A DNA stretch of 64,000 nt from Loktanella sp. IMCC34160 (lineage in GTDB: Bacteria > Pseudomonadota > Alphaproteobacteria > Rhodobacterales > Rhodobacteraceae). Position numbers and translations under genes: made by a program. Positions 7,072-16,455 of this stretch are shown one piece after another; the stretch's first letter is position 1; every line of letters starts with the position of its first letter. The stretch covers positions 124,001 to 188,000 of the forward strand of contig NZ_SELP01000005.1 of the NCBI RefSeq assembly GCF_004145845.1, in the 5' to 3' direction. Under the pieces are notes generated by a model. The model saw only the letters and a program-made list of their open reading frames with translations. It searched no databases and was not told the DNA's origin.

Positions 7072-7502
7072 ATCCGCAGCAGCCGTTCCAGCGCGTCAAG
7101 GAACCGGGACCGGTCGGCCTTGGTGAACCCTTTGCCGCCGCCTTGCCGGAAGGGGTCGGCGGCGCGCAGGTCGGCCATCAGGTCGCGCATGGCCAGCGCC
7201 TCGCGCACGTTCGCCTGGGTCAGTGCCTCGCCGTTGTGTTTCAGCACCTTTGCCCCGGCCTCGACGCATCTTGCGGCCAGCGGGATATCACTCGTTACCA
7301 CCACATCCCCCGGCCCGGCCCGGTCGGCGATCCACATATCGGCCACGTCCGGCCCTTCGGGGACGATCACCGTTTCCACCAGCGGATTGGCCGACGGGCG
7401 CAGCCCGCCATTCGAGACGATGAACATCTTCACCCCATGCCGGGTGCCTACCCGTTCGACCTCGGCCTTGACCGGGCAGGCATCGGCGTCGACGTAGATC
7501 AT
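7062..7502 (-). CDS. yaiI: YaiI/YqxD family protein (UPF0178, DUF188)
   Basis: A 146-residue conserved protein. It opens with the family hallmark [12 protein letters not shown] and contains VVTSDIPLA and the [15 protein letters not shown] ending, giving a PIN-like fold with an acidic pocket. The family has no firmly established function; a nuclease role is suspected from the fold. Its start overlaps the sthA stop by 4 bases, so it is translated downstream of sthA. Its stop codon lies inside a palindromic repeat (7051-7071). Confidence 0.92.
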   Translation of the reverse strand: MIYVDADACPVKAEVERVGTRHGVKMFIVSNGGLRPSANPLVETVIVPEGPDVADMWIADRAGPGDVVVTSDIPLAARCVEAGAKVLKHNGEALTQANVREALAMRDLMADLRAADPFRQGGGKGFTKADRSRFLDALERLLRMVG

Positions 7503-8938
7503 CCCTTGGACTTTCCCTTGGCCTTGCCCTTCACCTTGTATTCCTCGGGGATCGGCATCCGGTTGAAGGCATCCAGCCCCGCGATCCGGTAGGCCTCTGC
7601 CAGGGTCGGGTAGTTGAAGGTGTTTTCGACGAAGTAATCCACCGTCCCTTTCAGGTTCAGAACCGCCTGTGCGATGTGGATCAGCTCGGTCGCGCCCTCG
7701 CCCACGATCTGAACGCCCAACAGGCGGCGGGTCTTCAGGCTGACCAGCATTTTCACGAACCCATGTTCCAGCCCCATGATATGCCCGCGCGAGGTTTCGC
7801 GGAACCGCCCGACCCCGATCTCATAGGGGATGCCGCGTTCCTGCACCTCTTCCTCGGACATGCCGCAGGTGGAAATTTCGGGCACGGAATAGATGCCGTA
7901 GGGGAACCACGGGCTTTCGGGCAGGGTCGGCGTGTCCAGCGCGTGACAGGCCGCGACCCGCCCCTGCTGGAGCGAGGTCGAGGCCAGCGAGGGGTGCCCG
8001 ATCACATCGCCCGCCGCATAGATATGCGGCACCGAGGTCTGATAGGTCTTCCGGTCCACGCTGATCCGGCCCCGGTGGTCGGTCTCGATCCCCACAGCGT
8101 CAAGGTTCAGCCTGGCGGTCGCCCCCATCCGCCCGGCGGCGAAAAGCAGCATCTCGGCCCGGACATGGCGGCCGTTTTCAAGGCTGACCTCGACGTGTTC
8201 GCCCATGTCCTCGACCTTGGCGATGGGCGATCCCAGCCGCAGGTCCAGCCCGTTTTCCCGGATCTCGTGGGTGAATTCATCGATGGTGAACCGGTCGATG
8301 AAATCAAGAAAGCTTTCGCGCGGTTCGATCAGCGTCACCCGCACGTCCAGCGTGGCAAACATCGAGGCGTACTCCACCCCGATCACGCCTGCGCCAACAA
8401 CGATCAGCGACCGGGGGATTTCCCCCATCTCCAGGAATTCGTCGCTGTCCAGCACCGTCTTGCCGTTGAAGGGCACCCAGTCGGGGCGAAAGGTCTTGGT
8501 CCCGGTGCAGATCAGGAATTTGTCGGCGGTCAGCCGCTGCACCTCGCCGCCGTCCACCGCGACCTCGATCTCGTTCGGGCCGGTAAAGCTGGCCACCCCG
8601 TTCAGGTCTTCGACGTGGTTGCGGTTGAACTGGTGTTCGATCACGTCGACCTCGTGATCCAGCGTCATGTGCAGCCGCGCCTTCAGGTCGCCCGCGTCGA
8701 TCTTGTCCTTCACCCGGTAGCTGCGGCCATAGAACGACCGTTCCCGCCACCCGGACAGGTTCAGCACGGTTTCGCGCAGGGTCTTGGACGGGATCGTGCC
8801 GGTGTGCACCGATACCCCGCCCAGCCGGTCCTTGCGGTCCACCACCAGCACCCGCCGCTTCAGCTTGCCCGCCTGAATGGCGGCGGCCCGGCCCGCGGGG
8901 CCGGAACCGATGATGATCAGGTCATAATGGTTGGACAT
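7499..8938 (-). CDS. sthA: Si-specific NAD(P)(+) transhydrogenase (soluble pyridine nucleotide transhydrogenase)
   Basis: A 479-residue FAD flavoprotein that passes hydride between NADPH and NAD+ in the cytoplasm, balancing the two pools. The FAD-binding motif is GSGPAG near residue 12 and the NAD-binding motif is [13 protein letters not shown] near 180. The segment [14 protein letters not shown] replaces the redox-active CxxxxC of lipoamide dehydrogenases, which marks SthA. Its length fits the family (about 465-480), with a short Lys-rich tail. It begins 3 bases after fghA ends and overlaps yaiI by 4 bases, forming a unit fghA-sthA-yaiI on the minus strand. Confidence 0.92.
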   Translation of the reverse strand: MSNHYDLIIIGSGPAGRAAAIQAGKLKRRVLVVDRKDRLGGVSVHTGTIPSKTLRETVLNLSGWRERSFYGRSYRVKDKIDAGDLKARLHMTLDHEVDVIEHQFNRNHVEDLNGVASFTGPNEIEVAVDGGEVQRLTADKFLICTGTKTFRPDWVPFNGKTVLDSDEFLEMGEIPRSLIVVGAGVIGVEYASMFATLDVRVTLIEPRESFLDFIDRFTIDEFTHEIRENGLDLRLGSPIAKVEDMGEHVEVSLENGRHVRAEMLLFAAGRMGATARLNLDAVGIETDHRGRISVDRKTYQTSVPHIYAAGDVIGHPSLASTSLQQGRVAACHALDTPTLPESPWFPYGIYSVPEISTCGMSEEEVQERGIPYEIGVGRFRETSRGHIMGLEHGFVKMLVSLKTRRLLGVQIVGEGATELIHIAQAVLNLKGTVDYFVENTFNYPTLAEAYRIAGLDAFNRMPIPEEYKVKGKAKGKSKG

Positions 8939-8941
8939 GGG

Positions 8942-9772
8942 TTATCCCCCGTAAAGTGCATCCGCATGGAAGGCCATGTGATCTTCCATGAAGGTCGAAA
9001 CAAAGAAATAGCTGTGGTCATAGCCCTTCTGGAGCCGGATCGTCGCCTCTTGCCGCCGGGCGGCGCAGGCGGCGGCGAAGGCTTCGGTGCCCAGCTTGTC
9101 ACCGAACTGGTCGTCGGTGCCGGTGTCGATCAGGATCGGCCCGTCAAACCCCGGCCCCTGCATCAGAAGCGTCGCGTCATGCGGCCCCCATTTGCTTTCG
9201 TCGCCCCAATAGGCCGCGAATTGCTTGCGGCCCCAGTCGCTGTTCGTCGGGTTGCAGATCGGTGCAAAGGCCGACACCGACCGGAACCGCCCCGGCAGGG
9301 CCATGGCAAGGGTCAGCGCCCCGTGCCCGCCCATCGAATGGCCGGTGATCGCCTGCCGGTCTTCGTCCACGGCGAAATTCGCGGTGACGATCCGGGGCAG
9401 CTCCTCGGCCACATAGGTCCACATCTTGAAATGCGGGGCCCAGGGTTCCTCGGTCGCGTCGATATAGAACCCGGCCCCCTGCCCCAGATCATAGGCTTCG
9501 TCATCGGCCACGCCTTCGCCGCGCGGGCTGGTATCGGGAAAGACCAGCGCGATGCCATGTTCCGCGGCCCAGCCCTGTGCGCCAGCCTTCACCATGGCGT
9601 TTTCATGGGTGCAGGTCAGCCCGGACAAATACCACAACACGGGCACCGGCCCGAATGCGGCCTCTTCCGGCAGGAACAGGCCAAAGGTCATGTCGGTCCC
9701 GGTCGCGCCAGAGGCATGGGTATAGACCCCTTGCACCCCGCCAAAGCACCGGTTCTCAGAAATCGTTTTCAT
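8942..9772 (-). CDS. fghA: S-formylglutathione hydrolase
   Basis: A 276-residue esterase D-type hydrolase that releases formate from S-formylglutathione, the second step of glutathione-dependent formaldehyde detoxification. The family signature YLSGLTCTHEN is near residue 50, the nucleophile elbow is GHSMGGHGAL (Ser near 147), and GYDHSYFF near the end carries the catalytic His. Length matches the family (275-285). The glutathione-dependent formaldehyde dehydrogenase that usually makes its substrate is not in this window. It is the first gene of the fghA-sthA-yaiI unit. Confidence 0.93.
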   Translation of the reverse strand: MKTISENRCFGGVQGVYTHASGATGTDMTFGLFLPEEAAFGPVPVLWYLSGLTCTHENAMVKAGAQGWAAEHGIALVFPDTSPRGEGVADDEAYDLGQGAGFYIDATEEPWAPHFKMWTYVAEELPRIVTANFAVDEDRQAITGHSMGGHGALTLAMALPGRFRSVSAFAPICNPTNSDWGRKQFAAYWGDESKWGPHDATLLMQGPGFDGPILIDTGTDDQFGDKLGTEAFAAACAARRQEATIRLQKGYDHSYFFVSTFMEDHMAFHADALYGG

Positions 9773-9805
9773 GGTCGTCTCCCACGGTTGGAGGTTTGCG
9801 CCAGC

Positions 9806-10741
9806 CTAGCCCATGAAGGGCTGGACCCAGGCGATCACAGCCGACACTGTAAGGACGCTGAGCGCCGTCGAAATGAGGATCGAGGCGGACACCCGCTGTG
9901 GGGCCACGCCATAATGCTGCGCAAGGATGTAGACATTGCCCGCGACCGGCAGGGCAGCGGCGGAAATCATCACCCCGGCAGCATAGGGCTCCACGTCGAA
10001 CAGCACCAGCGCGGCAAAGGCCACGGCGGCGGGATGCAGCACCAGTTTGGACGCCGACAGCCAGCCCGCCACGGCCAGCCGCTCCGCCGATTTGGACGCC
10101 AAAGACGCGCCGATGGCGAACAACGCGCCCGGCGTCGCCGCCGCGCCAAGGATGGTCAGGAAATCGTTCACCGGGGTCGGGATGGTCATCCCCGTGGCGG
10201 AAACTGACAGCCCCACGACGATCGACACGATCATCGGGTTTTTCAAAAGGCCCAGCCCCACGGTTTTCAGAACCGCCGGGCTGACCCGCCCGTCGCGCGA
10301 CCCGGTGATCAGGATCACGATCAGCGAGGAAAACACGATCAGATCGACCGCCAGCACCAGCATGATCGGCCCGATGGCATTCTGCCCGAGAAGCAGTACC
10401 AGCATCGGGATACCAAGAAAGCCGACATTGCCGATCACCGCGCATTGCGCCTCGACCGCCGCTTCCTCGATCCCGCGCTTGCGGATCAGGGCCACTGCGG
10501 TGGCAACAAGGTAGATGGCCACCGTCGCGGTCAAATAGGCCCCGACAAAGGGCCAATCGAGGATTTCGGACAGCGACAGGTTGGCCGAGAATTTCAAAAG
10601 CATCGCCGACAGCGCGAAATAGAAGACAAAGCGCGTCAGATAGGCCGTCGCCTCGGGCGTGAAAAACCCGGTCCGGCCCGCGCCAAAGCCAAGCGCGATC
10701 AGGGCGAAAAAGGGAAGGGTCTGAAGAAGGATATCCCACAT
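9806..10741 (-). CDS. AEC family transporter (auxin efflux carrier-like)
   Basis: A 311-residue membrane protein with about ten hydrophobic segments in the five-plus-five arrangement of AEC permeases. Recognisable segments are LLQTLPFFALIALGFGAGR at the start and VGFLGIPMLVLLLG in the middle. Bacterial members such as MdcF move dicarboxylates or related anions, but the substrate here is unknown. I chose the ATG at 10741 because it begins directly at the first membrane helix; the frame stays open upstream (to 10855) without hydrophobic content. It is a monocistronic minus-strand gene, 33 bases before fghA. Confidence 0.85.
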   Translation of the reverse strand: MWDILLQTLPFFALIALGFGAGRTGFFTPEATAYLTRFVFYFALSAMLLKFSANLSLSEILDWPFVGAYLTATVAIYLVATAVALIRKRGIEEAAVEAQCAVIGNVGFLGIPMLVLLLGQNAIGPIMLVLAVDLIVFSSLIVILITGSRDGRVSPAVLKTVGLGLLKNPMIVSIVVGLSVSATGMTIPTPVNDFLTILGAAATPGALFAIGASLASKSAERLAVAGWLSASKLVLHPAAVAFAALVLFDVEPYAAGVMISAAALPVAGNVYILAQHYGVAPQRVSASILISTALSVLTVSAVIAWVQPFMG

Positions 10742-10886
10742 GGGCAGGGGCGTAGCATGGGGCGCGGGCATTGGGAACGGGACAATTGCGGATATTGCCG
10801 CATCGCGAGGGCCCGGGACCGGCTGGCGGAAACCTGGGCTATTGATGCCTTGCAATCAGGCACAAAATGGCTGGCGGTCCCCAGAA

Positions 10887-11774
10887 CTACATTTCCATCA
10901 CGGCCAGCACGGCCTCGGCACAGGCCTCTGGCGCTTCCTGCGGTGGGTTGTGCCCGACCCCGCCCAGAACGCGCCGGTCATAGGGCCCGGTGAACTGCGG
11001 GCGGGCGCGGTCTGTCTGTGTGGGCGGGTCGACCCCGTCGCTGGCCCCTTGCAGGACGACGGTCGGCACCGTGATTTTCGGCTGGGCGGCCAGTTGCGCC
11101 TCGACCCCGTCATAGGCCGGATCGCCCGCGACAACGCCGAACCGGTGCCGGTAGGAATGCACCACCACATCGACGAAATCGGGATTGTCAAAGGATGGGG
11201 CGGTCGCGGACCACGTGGCATCATCGAACCGCCAATCGGGCGACCAGAGCGTCCAGATATGCCGAAACAGATCTTCGCGGTTGTCGGTCAGGGCGGCGCG
11301 CCCCCGGTCGGTGTGGAAATAGTATTGATACCAGTAGCGGGCTTCTTCCACCGCCGGGGCCGGATGGGCGGCGGCGGGAATGTTCTGGATGTTGTAGCCC
11401 TGCCCACAACTGACCAGCCCGCGCACCCGCTCGGGCCAAAGTGCGGCGACAATACAGGCGGCACGCCCGCCCCAGTCATAGCCCGCCAGACAGGCAGTGG
11501 GGACGTTCAGCGCATCCATGAAGGCGAGAAGATCAACGCCCAGCGCCGCCTGCTGGCCGGACCGCATGGTATCGGCGGACAGGAACCGCGTCGGGCCATA
11601 GCCCCGCAGCCAGGGCACGATGCAGCGAACCCCACGCGCCGCCAGCAAGGCGGCCACATCGTCGTAGCAATGCACGTCATAGGGAAACCCGTGCAGCAGG
11701 ATCACCGTCGGCCCATCGGCTGGTCCGGTTTCCAGATAGGCAACCTCCAGAACCCCTGCGGTGACCGTTTTCAA
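10887..11774 (-). CDS. Alpha/beta hydrolase, epoxide hydrolase/dehalogenase-like
   Basis: A 295-residue alpha/beta hydrolase. The oxyanion motif is LLHGFPYDVHCYDD and the nucleophile elbow is GYDWGG, with Asp rather than Ser as nucleophile (near residue 106). That is typical of epoxide hydrolases and haloalkane dehalogenases. A YQYYFHT cap segment and the C-terminal GVGHNPPQE histidine complete the triad. The PWLRGYGPT motif is also common in the epoxide hydrolase group. The substrate is unknown. It is downstream of proS on the same strand, 60 bases away. Confidence 0.85.
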   Translation of the reverse strand: MKTVTAGVLEVAYLETGPADGPTVILLHGFPYDVHCYDDVAALLAARGVRCIVPWLRGYGPTRFLSADTMRSGQQAALGVDLLAFMDALNVPTACLAGYDWGGRAACIVAALWPERVRGLVSCGQGYNIQNIPAAAHPAPAVEEARYWYQYYFHTDRGRAALTDNREDLFRHIWTLWSPDWRFDDATWSATAPSFDNPDFVDVVVHSYRHRFGVVAGDPAYDGVEAQLAAQPKITVPTVVLQGASDGVDPPTQTDRARPQFTGPYDRRVLGGVGHNPPQEAPEACAEAVLAVMEM

Positions 11775-11834
11775 CGTGCCAATCTCCCCGTCCGAAACGA
11801 ACTGGGGCGGACCTTTCGACCCGCCCCTTATCCG

Positions 11835-13178
11835 CTAGCCCTGCGCCAGCCCGTAGATGGCGGCGATCTTGGCAATCGCCTGTTCGGGCGGCAGTTCCTC
11901 GCTCTCGCCGGTGCGGCGGCTGGTCAGTTCGACCACCCCGTTCTTCAGCCCGCGCGGCCCGACGGTGATCCGCCACGGCAGGCCGATCAGGTCCATGCTG
12001 GCGAACTTGCCCCCGGCCCGTTCGTTGCGGTCGTCATAGAGCGGCTCCAGCCCCAGCGCGGTCAGGCTGTCATAGATCGCCTCGCAGGCCGCATCGGCCT
12101 CTTCGTCGCCCTGCTTGAGGTTCACGATGCCACAGTGGAAAGGCGTCACGCCTTCGGGCCAGATGATGCCCTTGTCGTCGTGGCTCGCCTCGATGATCGC
12201 GCCGATCAGGCGGCTGACGCCAATCCCGTGCGACCCCATGTGGACCGGCACCCGTTCGCCCTTGTCATTGACGACGGTGGCGCCCATCGGCTCGGAATAC
12301 TTAGTCCCGAAATAGAAGATCTGGCCAACCTCGATCCCGCGGGCCACGCGACGGCGATCCTCGGGGATCTGGTTGAACAGCGCCTCGTCATGGGTTTCGT
12401 CGGTGCGGGCATAGCGGCTGGTGAATTCCTTCAGCACGGCCTGGCACTGTTCGACGTTGTTATAGTCGATCTGGCGATCACCGAATTTCAGGTCGGTAAT
12501 CTCGCTGTCATAGAAGACCTCGGATTCGCCGGTTTCGGCCAGCACAAGAAATTCGTGGGTATAGTCGCCACCAATCGGGCCGCCGTCGGCCCGCATCGGG
12601 ATCGCTTGAAGGCCCATGCGTTCGTAGGTTCGAAGGTAGCTGACAAGGTGACGGTTATAGGCGTGCAGCGCGTCTTCCTTGGTCAGGTCAAAGTTGTAGC
12701 CGTCCTTCATCAGGAACTCACGGCCCCGCATCACGCCAAAGCGCGGGCGGATCTCGTCCCGGAACTTCCACTGGATGTGATAGAGCGTCAGCGGCAGATC
12801 CTTGTAGCTGCCCACATGCGACCGGAAGATATCGGTGATCAGCTCTTCGTTGGTCGGGCCATACAGCATGTCGCGCTTGTGCCGGTCGGTGATGCGCAGC
12901 ATCTCTTCGCCGTAATCGTCATAGCGGCCGCTTTCGCGCCACAGGTCGGCCGATTGCAGGGTCGGCATCAGCATGGGAATGTGGCCCGCGCGGACCTGTT
13001 CCTCGTGCACGATGTTTTCCAGCTTGCGCAGAACCTTGAAGCCCAGCGGCAGCCAGGAATAGATCCCGGCGCTTGCCTGCTTGATCATGCCCGCGCGCAG
13101 CATGTAGCGGTGCGACACGATCTGGGCTTCGGCGGGGTTCTCCTTGAGAACGGGAAGGAAGTAGCGGCTGAGGCGCAT
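11835..13178 (-). CDS. proS: Prolyl-tRNA synthetase, short type
   Basis: A 447-residue class II aminoacyl-tRNA synthetase that charges tRNA-Pro in the cytoplasm. It opens [19 protein letters not shown], and has motif 1 at [14 protein letters not shown], motif 2 at [18 protein letters not shown] and motif 3 at [14 protein letters not shown], followed by an anticodon-binding domain. It lacks the roughly 180-residue editing insertion of the E. coli type, as is usual for alphaproteobacteria; Ala-tRNA-Pro editing must then be done in trans. It is likely expressed alone or with the adjacent hydrolase. Confidence 0.95.
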   Translation of the reverse strand: MRLSRYFLPVLKENPAEAQIVSHRYMLRAGMIKQASAGIYSWLPLGFKVLRKLENIVHEEQVRAGHIPMLMPTLQSADLWRESGRYDDYGEEMLRITDRHKRDMLYGPTNEELITDIFRSHVGSYKDLPLTLYHIQWKFRDEIRPRFGVMRGREFLMKDGYNFDLTKEDALHAYNRHLVSYLRTYERMGLQAIPMRADGGPIGGDYTHEFLVLAETGESEVFYDSEITDLKFGDRQIDYNNVEQCQAVLKEFTSRYARTDETHDEALFNQIPEDRRRVARGIEVGQIFYFGTKYSEPMGATVVNDKGERVPVHMGSHGIGVSRLIGAIIEASHDDKGIIWPEGVTPFHCGIVNLKQGDEEADAACEAIYDSLTALGLEPLYDDRNERAGGKFASMDLIGLPWRITVGPRGLKNGVVELTSRRTGESEELPPEQAIAKIAAIYGLAQG

Positions 13179-13236
13179 CTGGGACTCCGGGCGGCGGAAG
13201 TTACTGTCGTTCCGGGTTTAGACGTGCGCCCGCGCA

Positions 13237-13270
13237 AAAGGCAAGGGCCGCCCGCATGCGCAGGCGGCCC
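13237..13270 (-). terminator. Intrinsic terminator after the small membrane protein gene
   Basis: Perfect 8-base stem GGGCCGCC (13245-13252) with GGCGGCCC (13263-13270); on the minus strand it is followed by a T-rich stretch (complement of 13237-13244). It lies between the small membrane protein gene and proS. Confidence 0.7.
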
Positions 13271-13289
13271 CCGGTTCAAAACGGAGAGG

Positions 13290-13667
13290 TCAGGCGGCCC
13301 GGCCGATCCCGTGCCGGAACACGGTATAGAGGAACACCAGCATCGACCCGATGGTCAGGAACGACCCGATCACCACCGGCATTTCGCTGCGTTCGGTCAG
13401 CACCATCACGATCCCGATCACCATCAGGACAACCCCCGACAGCGCCAGCGCATAGTGGATCTTCGGCAAGACCCCCTGCGCGGCCTGCGGCGTCACCGCA
13501 TAGTAAAGGCCGAACAGCCCCATCGTCGCCCAGCCGACAAGGTTCAGGTGGGCATGTGCCCCATAAAGCGAATGATCCTGCGACGCGGACATCTGGATGC
13601 CCCAGCCCATGCCGATGGACACGCACAGAACGGCGGTCAGGAAAAACAGAAATGCGATACCCTTCAT
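13290..13667 (-). CDS. Small four-helix membrane protein with HxHxNLxGW motif
   Basis: A 125-residue protein with four membrane helices (about 4-22, 40-58, 70-88 and 98-118). Between helices one and two is HSLYGAHAHLNLVGW; the paired histidines and the NLxGW pattern resemble the haem-binding region of the N-terminus of haem-copper oxidase subunit I, though the protein is far too short to be an oxidase. A haem or copper role is only a guess. The start at ATG 13667 follows a GGGGA site at 5-base spacing; two in-frame ATGs lie just upstream (13670 and 13679). It is a single minus-strand gene with its own terminator. Confidence 0.7.
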   Translation of the reverse strand: MKGIAFLFFLTAVLCVSIGMGWGIQMSASQDHSLYGAHAHLNLVGWATMGLFGLYYAVTPQAAQGVLPKIHYALALSGVVLMVIGIVMVLTERSEMPVVIGSFLTIGSMLVFLYTVFRHGIGRAA

Positions 13668-13737
13668 CATTGTCCCCATTGTTTGCTTTTGAAGGAAAAC
13701 CAGAGCCACTGGCACAGATCACGCGGCGCGGCGCGGA

Positions 13738-14190
13738 TCACAACTCGGGCGAAATCGGCGGCCCGGTAAATTCAAGACTATGCCTTTTTGCCGAAGATTG
13801 CACCTGTTCCATGTCTTCGGGAATGCGAAATTGACCTTCGGCCATTTCGGCAAAGAACCCTTCGAAGCCGCCGGGGGTCAGGATGACAAGATGGCGGCAA
13901 GGTTTGTCGCCGACGACGGTGAAGGTATGTTCCACCCCGCGCGGCACAAAAGCGGCCTCGCCCGGGCCTTTGCGCAGGCGGGTGCCGCCGACGCTGAACT
14001 CGACCTCACCCGAGAGGATGAAGAACGCCTCGTCCTCGCCGTGGTGGATGTGCATCGGTGGCCCGGACTTGGGCGGCGAGACGCTGTCGGTAATCGTCAT
14101 CGCGCCCTGGCTGTCGGCCAGTGTCAGCACCGTTTTGTAAAGCGTCCCGTTCCAGTCGATGGTGCCGGGGCCAAGCGGATTGTCCAGCAT
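13738..14190 (-). CDS. Cupin domain protein
   Basis: A 150-residue single-domain cupin. Motif 1 is GPPMHIHHGEDEAFFILSG (metal ligands His47, His49, and Glu), and motif 2 is around PRGVEHTF with the last His ligand. Such proteins bind a metal ion and act as small dioxygenases, isomerases or binding proteins; the substrate is unknown. The ATG at 14190 is preceded by AAGGAA at good spacing, which decides the start over a frame open to 14355. It is divergent from a LysR gene, its probable regulator, and ends close to the start of the small membrane protein gene. Confidence 0.85.
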   Translation of the reverse strand: MLDNPLGPGTIDWNGTLYKTVLTLADSQGAMTITDSVSPPKSGPPMHIHHGEDEAFFILSGEVEFSVGGTRLRKGPGEAAFVPRGVEHTFTVVGDKPCRHLVILTPGGFEGFFAEMAEGQFRIPEDMEQVQSSAKRHSLEFTGPPISPEL

Positions 14191-14322
14191 TGTCGTTCCT
14201 TTCCTTGGGCAAGCCGGGGCCGGTCGCCGAATGGATCGGCGGGCGTGGCGGGCTTTGGTTGTCGGGATCGGGCCACCCCATCCGGACCCGATGAGTGGAC
14301 TCTGACATGACCAACAAAATCT

Positions 14323-14358
14323 TTGAAACGAATTGATTGTATAGATAATATCCACATC
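14323..14358 (+). promoter_or_regulatory. Promoter of the first LysR gene, probably giving a leaderless mRNA
   Basis: TTGAAA (14323-14328), a 17-base spacer and TAATAT (14346-14351). The expected start of transcription falls on or just before the ATG at 14359, and no ribosome binding site precedes that ATG. This strong AT-rich element stands out in the GC-rich surroundings. Confidence 0.6.
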
Positions 14359-15297
14359 ATGAATTTAGCCTCGTTCGACCTGAACCTGCTGAAGGTGCTT
14401 GATGCGCTGCTGGCGGAAAACTCTACCGTTCGGGCCGCGACGCGCGTGGGCCTGTCGCAGCCGGCGGTTTCGGCCGCGCTGGGGCGATTGCGGGGTGCGC
14501 TGAACGATCCGCTGTTCGTGCGGGTCGGCGCCGGGCTGGAGCCGACAGAATTCGCCCGCGCCCTTGCCCCCCAGTTGCAGTCGATCATGGGGCAGTTGAC
14601 CGAGGCGCTGACCGTGCAGCCGTTCGACCCGGCCACGGCCGCGCGCAGTTTCCGTATCTCGGGCAGCGATTTCTTTACCGAGATGCTGATGCCCGCGCTG
14701 GCGGACCGCCTGTCGCGGATCGCGCCGGGGGTCGGGGTGCAGCAGGTTGACATCACCCCCGACGTGACCATCGACCCGCTGCTGGACCCCAGCCTCGATT
14801 TCGCGCTGGTGCCGCGCCACCCCTTCCCGCCCTGGGCCGAGGATCAGATCGTCATGCGGTCCGGGTTCGTCGTGATCGCACGCAAGGGGCATCCGCGGCT
14901 GGCGCGGGCCGGGATCGAACCGGGACAGACGATCCCCATCGACCTATACTGCGACCTGTCCCATGTGCTGTTTTCGCCCGAAGGCCACCGCAAGGGGCTG
15001 GGCGATGCCGCGCTGGACCGGGTGGGACGCAGCCGCCACATCGCCATGACCCTACCCGTGATGTCCGGGGTATGGCGCACGGTCAGCGAAAGCGATCTTC
15101 TGGCCCTTTTGCCGCATCAACTGGCCGCGCGGGTCTGTGAAAAGGCCGGGCTGGACACCTATGCCGCGCCCATGCAGGTGCCGATGGTGGATCTGTCTCT
15201 GGTCTGGCACAAACGGTCATCTCATTCGCCCGCCCACCGCTGGATGCGGGGCGAAATCGCCTCGGTCCTGCGGGCGGTTGACGCGCCCGGGGGTTGA
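14359..15297 (+). CDS. LysR family transcriptional regulator
   Basis: A 312-residue LysR regulator. The winged helix-turn-helix is at residues 5-63 (FDLNLLKVLDALLAENSTV ... SQPAVSAALGRLRG), followed by the coinducer-binding domain. The sequence is of the NodD/SyrM-like group with DLNLLKVLDAL at the start. It is divergent from the cupin gene, separated by 168 bases, and so probably controls it together with its own expression. The ATG at 14359 fits the usual N-terminus and a predicted leaderless start. The inducer is unknown. Confidence 0.9.
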   Translation: MNLASFDLNLLKVLDALLAENSTVRAATRVGLSQPAVSAALGRLRGALNDPLFVRVGAGLEPTEFARALAPQLQSIMGQLTEALTVQPFDPATAARSFRISGSDFFTEMLMPALADRLSRIAPGVGVQQVDITPDVTIDPLLDPSLDFALVPRHPFPPWAEDQIVMRSGFVVIARKGHPRLARAGIEPGQTIPIDLYCDLSHVLFSPEGHRKGLGDAALDRVGRSRHIAMTLPVMSGVWRTVSESDLLALLPHQLAARVCEKAGLDTYAAPMQVPMVDLSLVWHKRSSHSPAHRWMRGEIASVLRAVDAPGG

Positions 15298-15345
15298 AAT
15301 TCGCCCCATTGGGGGTGAAATGACCCAAAGCGTATCGGAGTATCC

Positions 15346-16455
15346 ATGGCCCTGCCCGTTCAAAGCCAGATTAAATACTGGAGTATCGCCACGGCGGTCT
15401 TTGTTGCCGTCCTGTGGTTTCTGGGCGATGTGATCCTGCCCTTCGTGCTGGGGGGCGCGATTGCCTATTGCCTTGATCCCATCGCCGACTGGTTTGAAAA
15501 GAAGGGCCTGAGCCGGGCCACGTCGGTCGCCCTGATCACCCTGATCGCGGCGCTGGTGTTCGTGGTGATGTTCCTTGCGGTCATCCCGACCCTGATCCAA
15601 CAGACCGCGCAGTTGATCAACACCGCGCCCGAATTGTTCCAGAACCTGCAAAACTGGCTGACCGAGCGGTTCCCGCAAGTGCTGGACGAGGAATCGACGG
15701 TGCGCCAGCAGTTGATTGCCATCGGCGAGGCGATCCAGTCCAAGGGCGGCGACCTGTTCAACGGCATCCTGTCGTCGGCCCTGTCGCTGATCAACATGCT
15801 GGTTCTGCTGGTCGTGGTGCCGGTGGTGGCCTTTTACCTGTTGCTGGATTGGGACAACATGACCGCGAAGATCGACGATCTTCTGCCGCGCGACCATGCC
15901 CCCACCATCCGCCAGATCGCCCATGACATCGACCGCACGCTGGCCAGTTTCATCCGGGGTCAGGGCACCGTCTGTCTGGTTCTGGGCACCTATTACGCCG
16001 TGGCGCTGATGATCGTGGGGTTGAATTTCGGCCTTGTGGTCGGGTTCATCGCCGGGCTGATCACCTTTATCCCCTATGTCGGCGCGCTGGTCGGCGGGGC
16101 GCTGGCGATCGGGCTGGCCCTGTTTCAATACTGGGGCGTGGTCGAAGTGGCCGACGGCGACACCATCCGCTACACGACAGACTGGATCCGGATCGGGATC
16201 GTCGCGGGGATTTTCGGGTTGGGTCAGTTCCTTGAAGGCAACGTGCTGACGCCGAAACTTGTGGGCTCTTCCGTAGGGCTGCACCCGGTCTGGCTCTTGT
16301 TCGCGCTGTCGGTCTTCGGGTCGCTGTTTGGCTTTGTCGGGATGCTGGTGGCGGTGCCGGTCGCGGCGATGCTGGGCGTCGTCGCCCGGTTCTTCATCGC
16401 CGAATACAAGAACGGCCGCCTGTACAAGGGCCTGTCGGGAAAGTCCGGCGAGTGA
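15346..16455 (+). CDS. AI-2E family transporter (PerM-like)
   Basis: A 369-residue inner-membrane protein of the AI-2 exporter/PerM family with about eight membrane helices: FVLGGAIAYCLDPIADWFE early, the PTLIQQTAQLINTAPELF soluble stretch, and the closing GSLFGFVGMLVAVPVAAMLGV. Members have been linked to autoinducer-2 export, Na+/H+ exchange or general permease roles; the function here is not certain. Its stop overlaps the start of hdaA (TGATG). The order permease-hdaA-ppk is, as I recall, common in alphaproteobacteria. Confidence 0.88.
   Translation: MALPVQSQIKYWSIATAVFVAVLWFLGDVILPFVLGGAIAYCLDPIADWFEKKGLSRATSVALITLIAALVFVVMFLAVIPTLIQQTAQLINTAPELFQNLQNWLTERFPQVLDEESTVRQQLIAIGEAIQSKGGDLFNGILSSALSLINMLVLLVVVPVVAFYLLLDWDNMTAKIDDLLPRDHAPTIRQIAHDIDRTLASFIRGQGTVCLVLGTYYAVALMIVGLNFGLVVGFIAGLITFIPYVGALVGGALAIGLALFQYWGVVEVADGDTIRYTTDWIRIGIVAGIFGLGQFLEGNVLTPKLVGSSVGLHPVWLLFALSVFGSLFGFVGMLVAVPVAAMLGVVARFFIAEYKNGRLYKGLSGKSGE

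Noticed and set aside
7676-13769. Very long open frames opposite sthA-fghA-AEC (843 codons) and opposite AEC-proS (1009 codons)
   Set aside because: Residue content is His/Arg/Gly/Pro-rich nonsense typical of the reverse strand of GC-rich genes; the minus-strand genes have clear motifs and ribosome sites.
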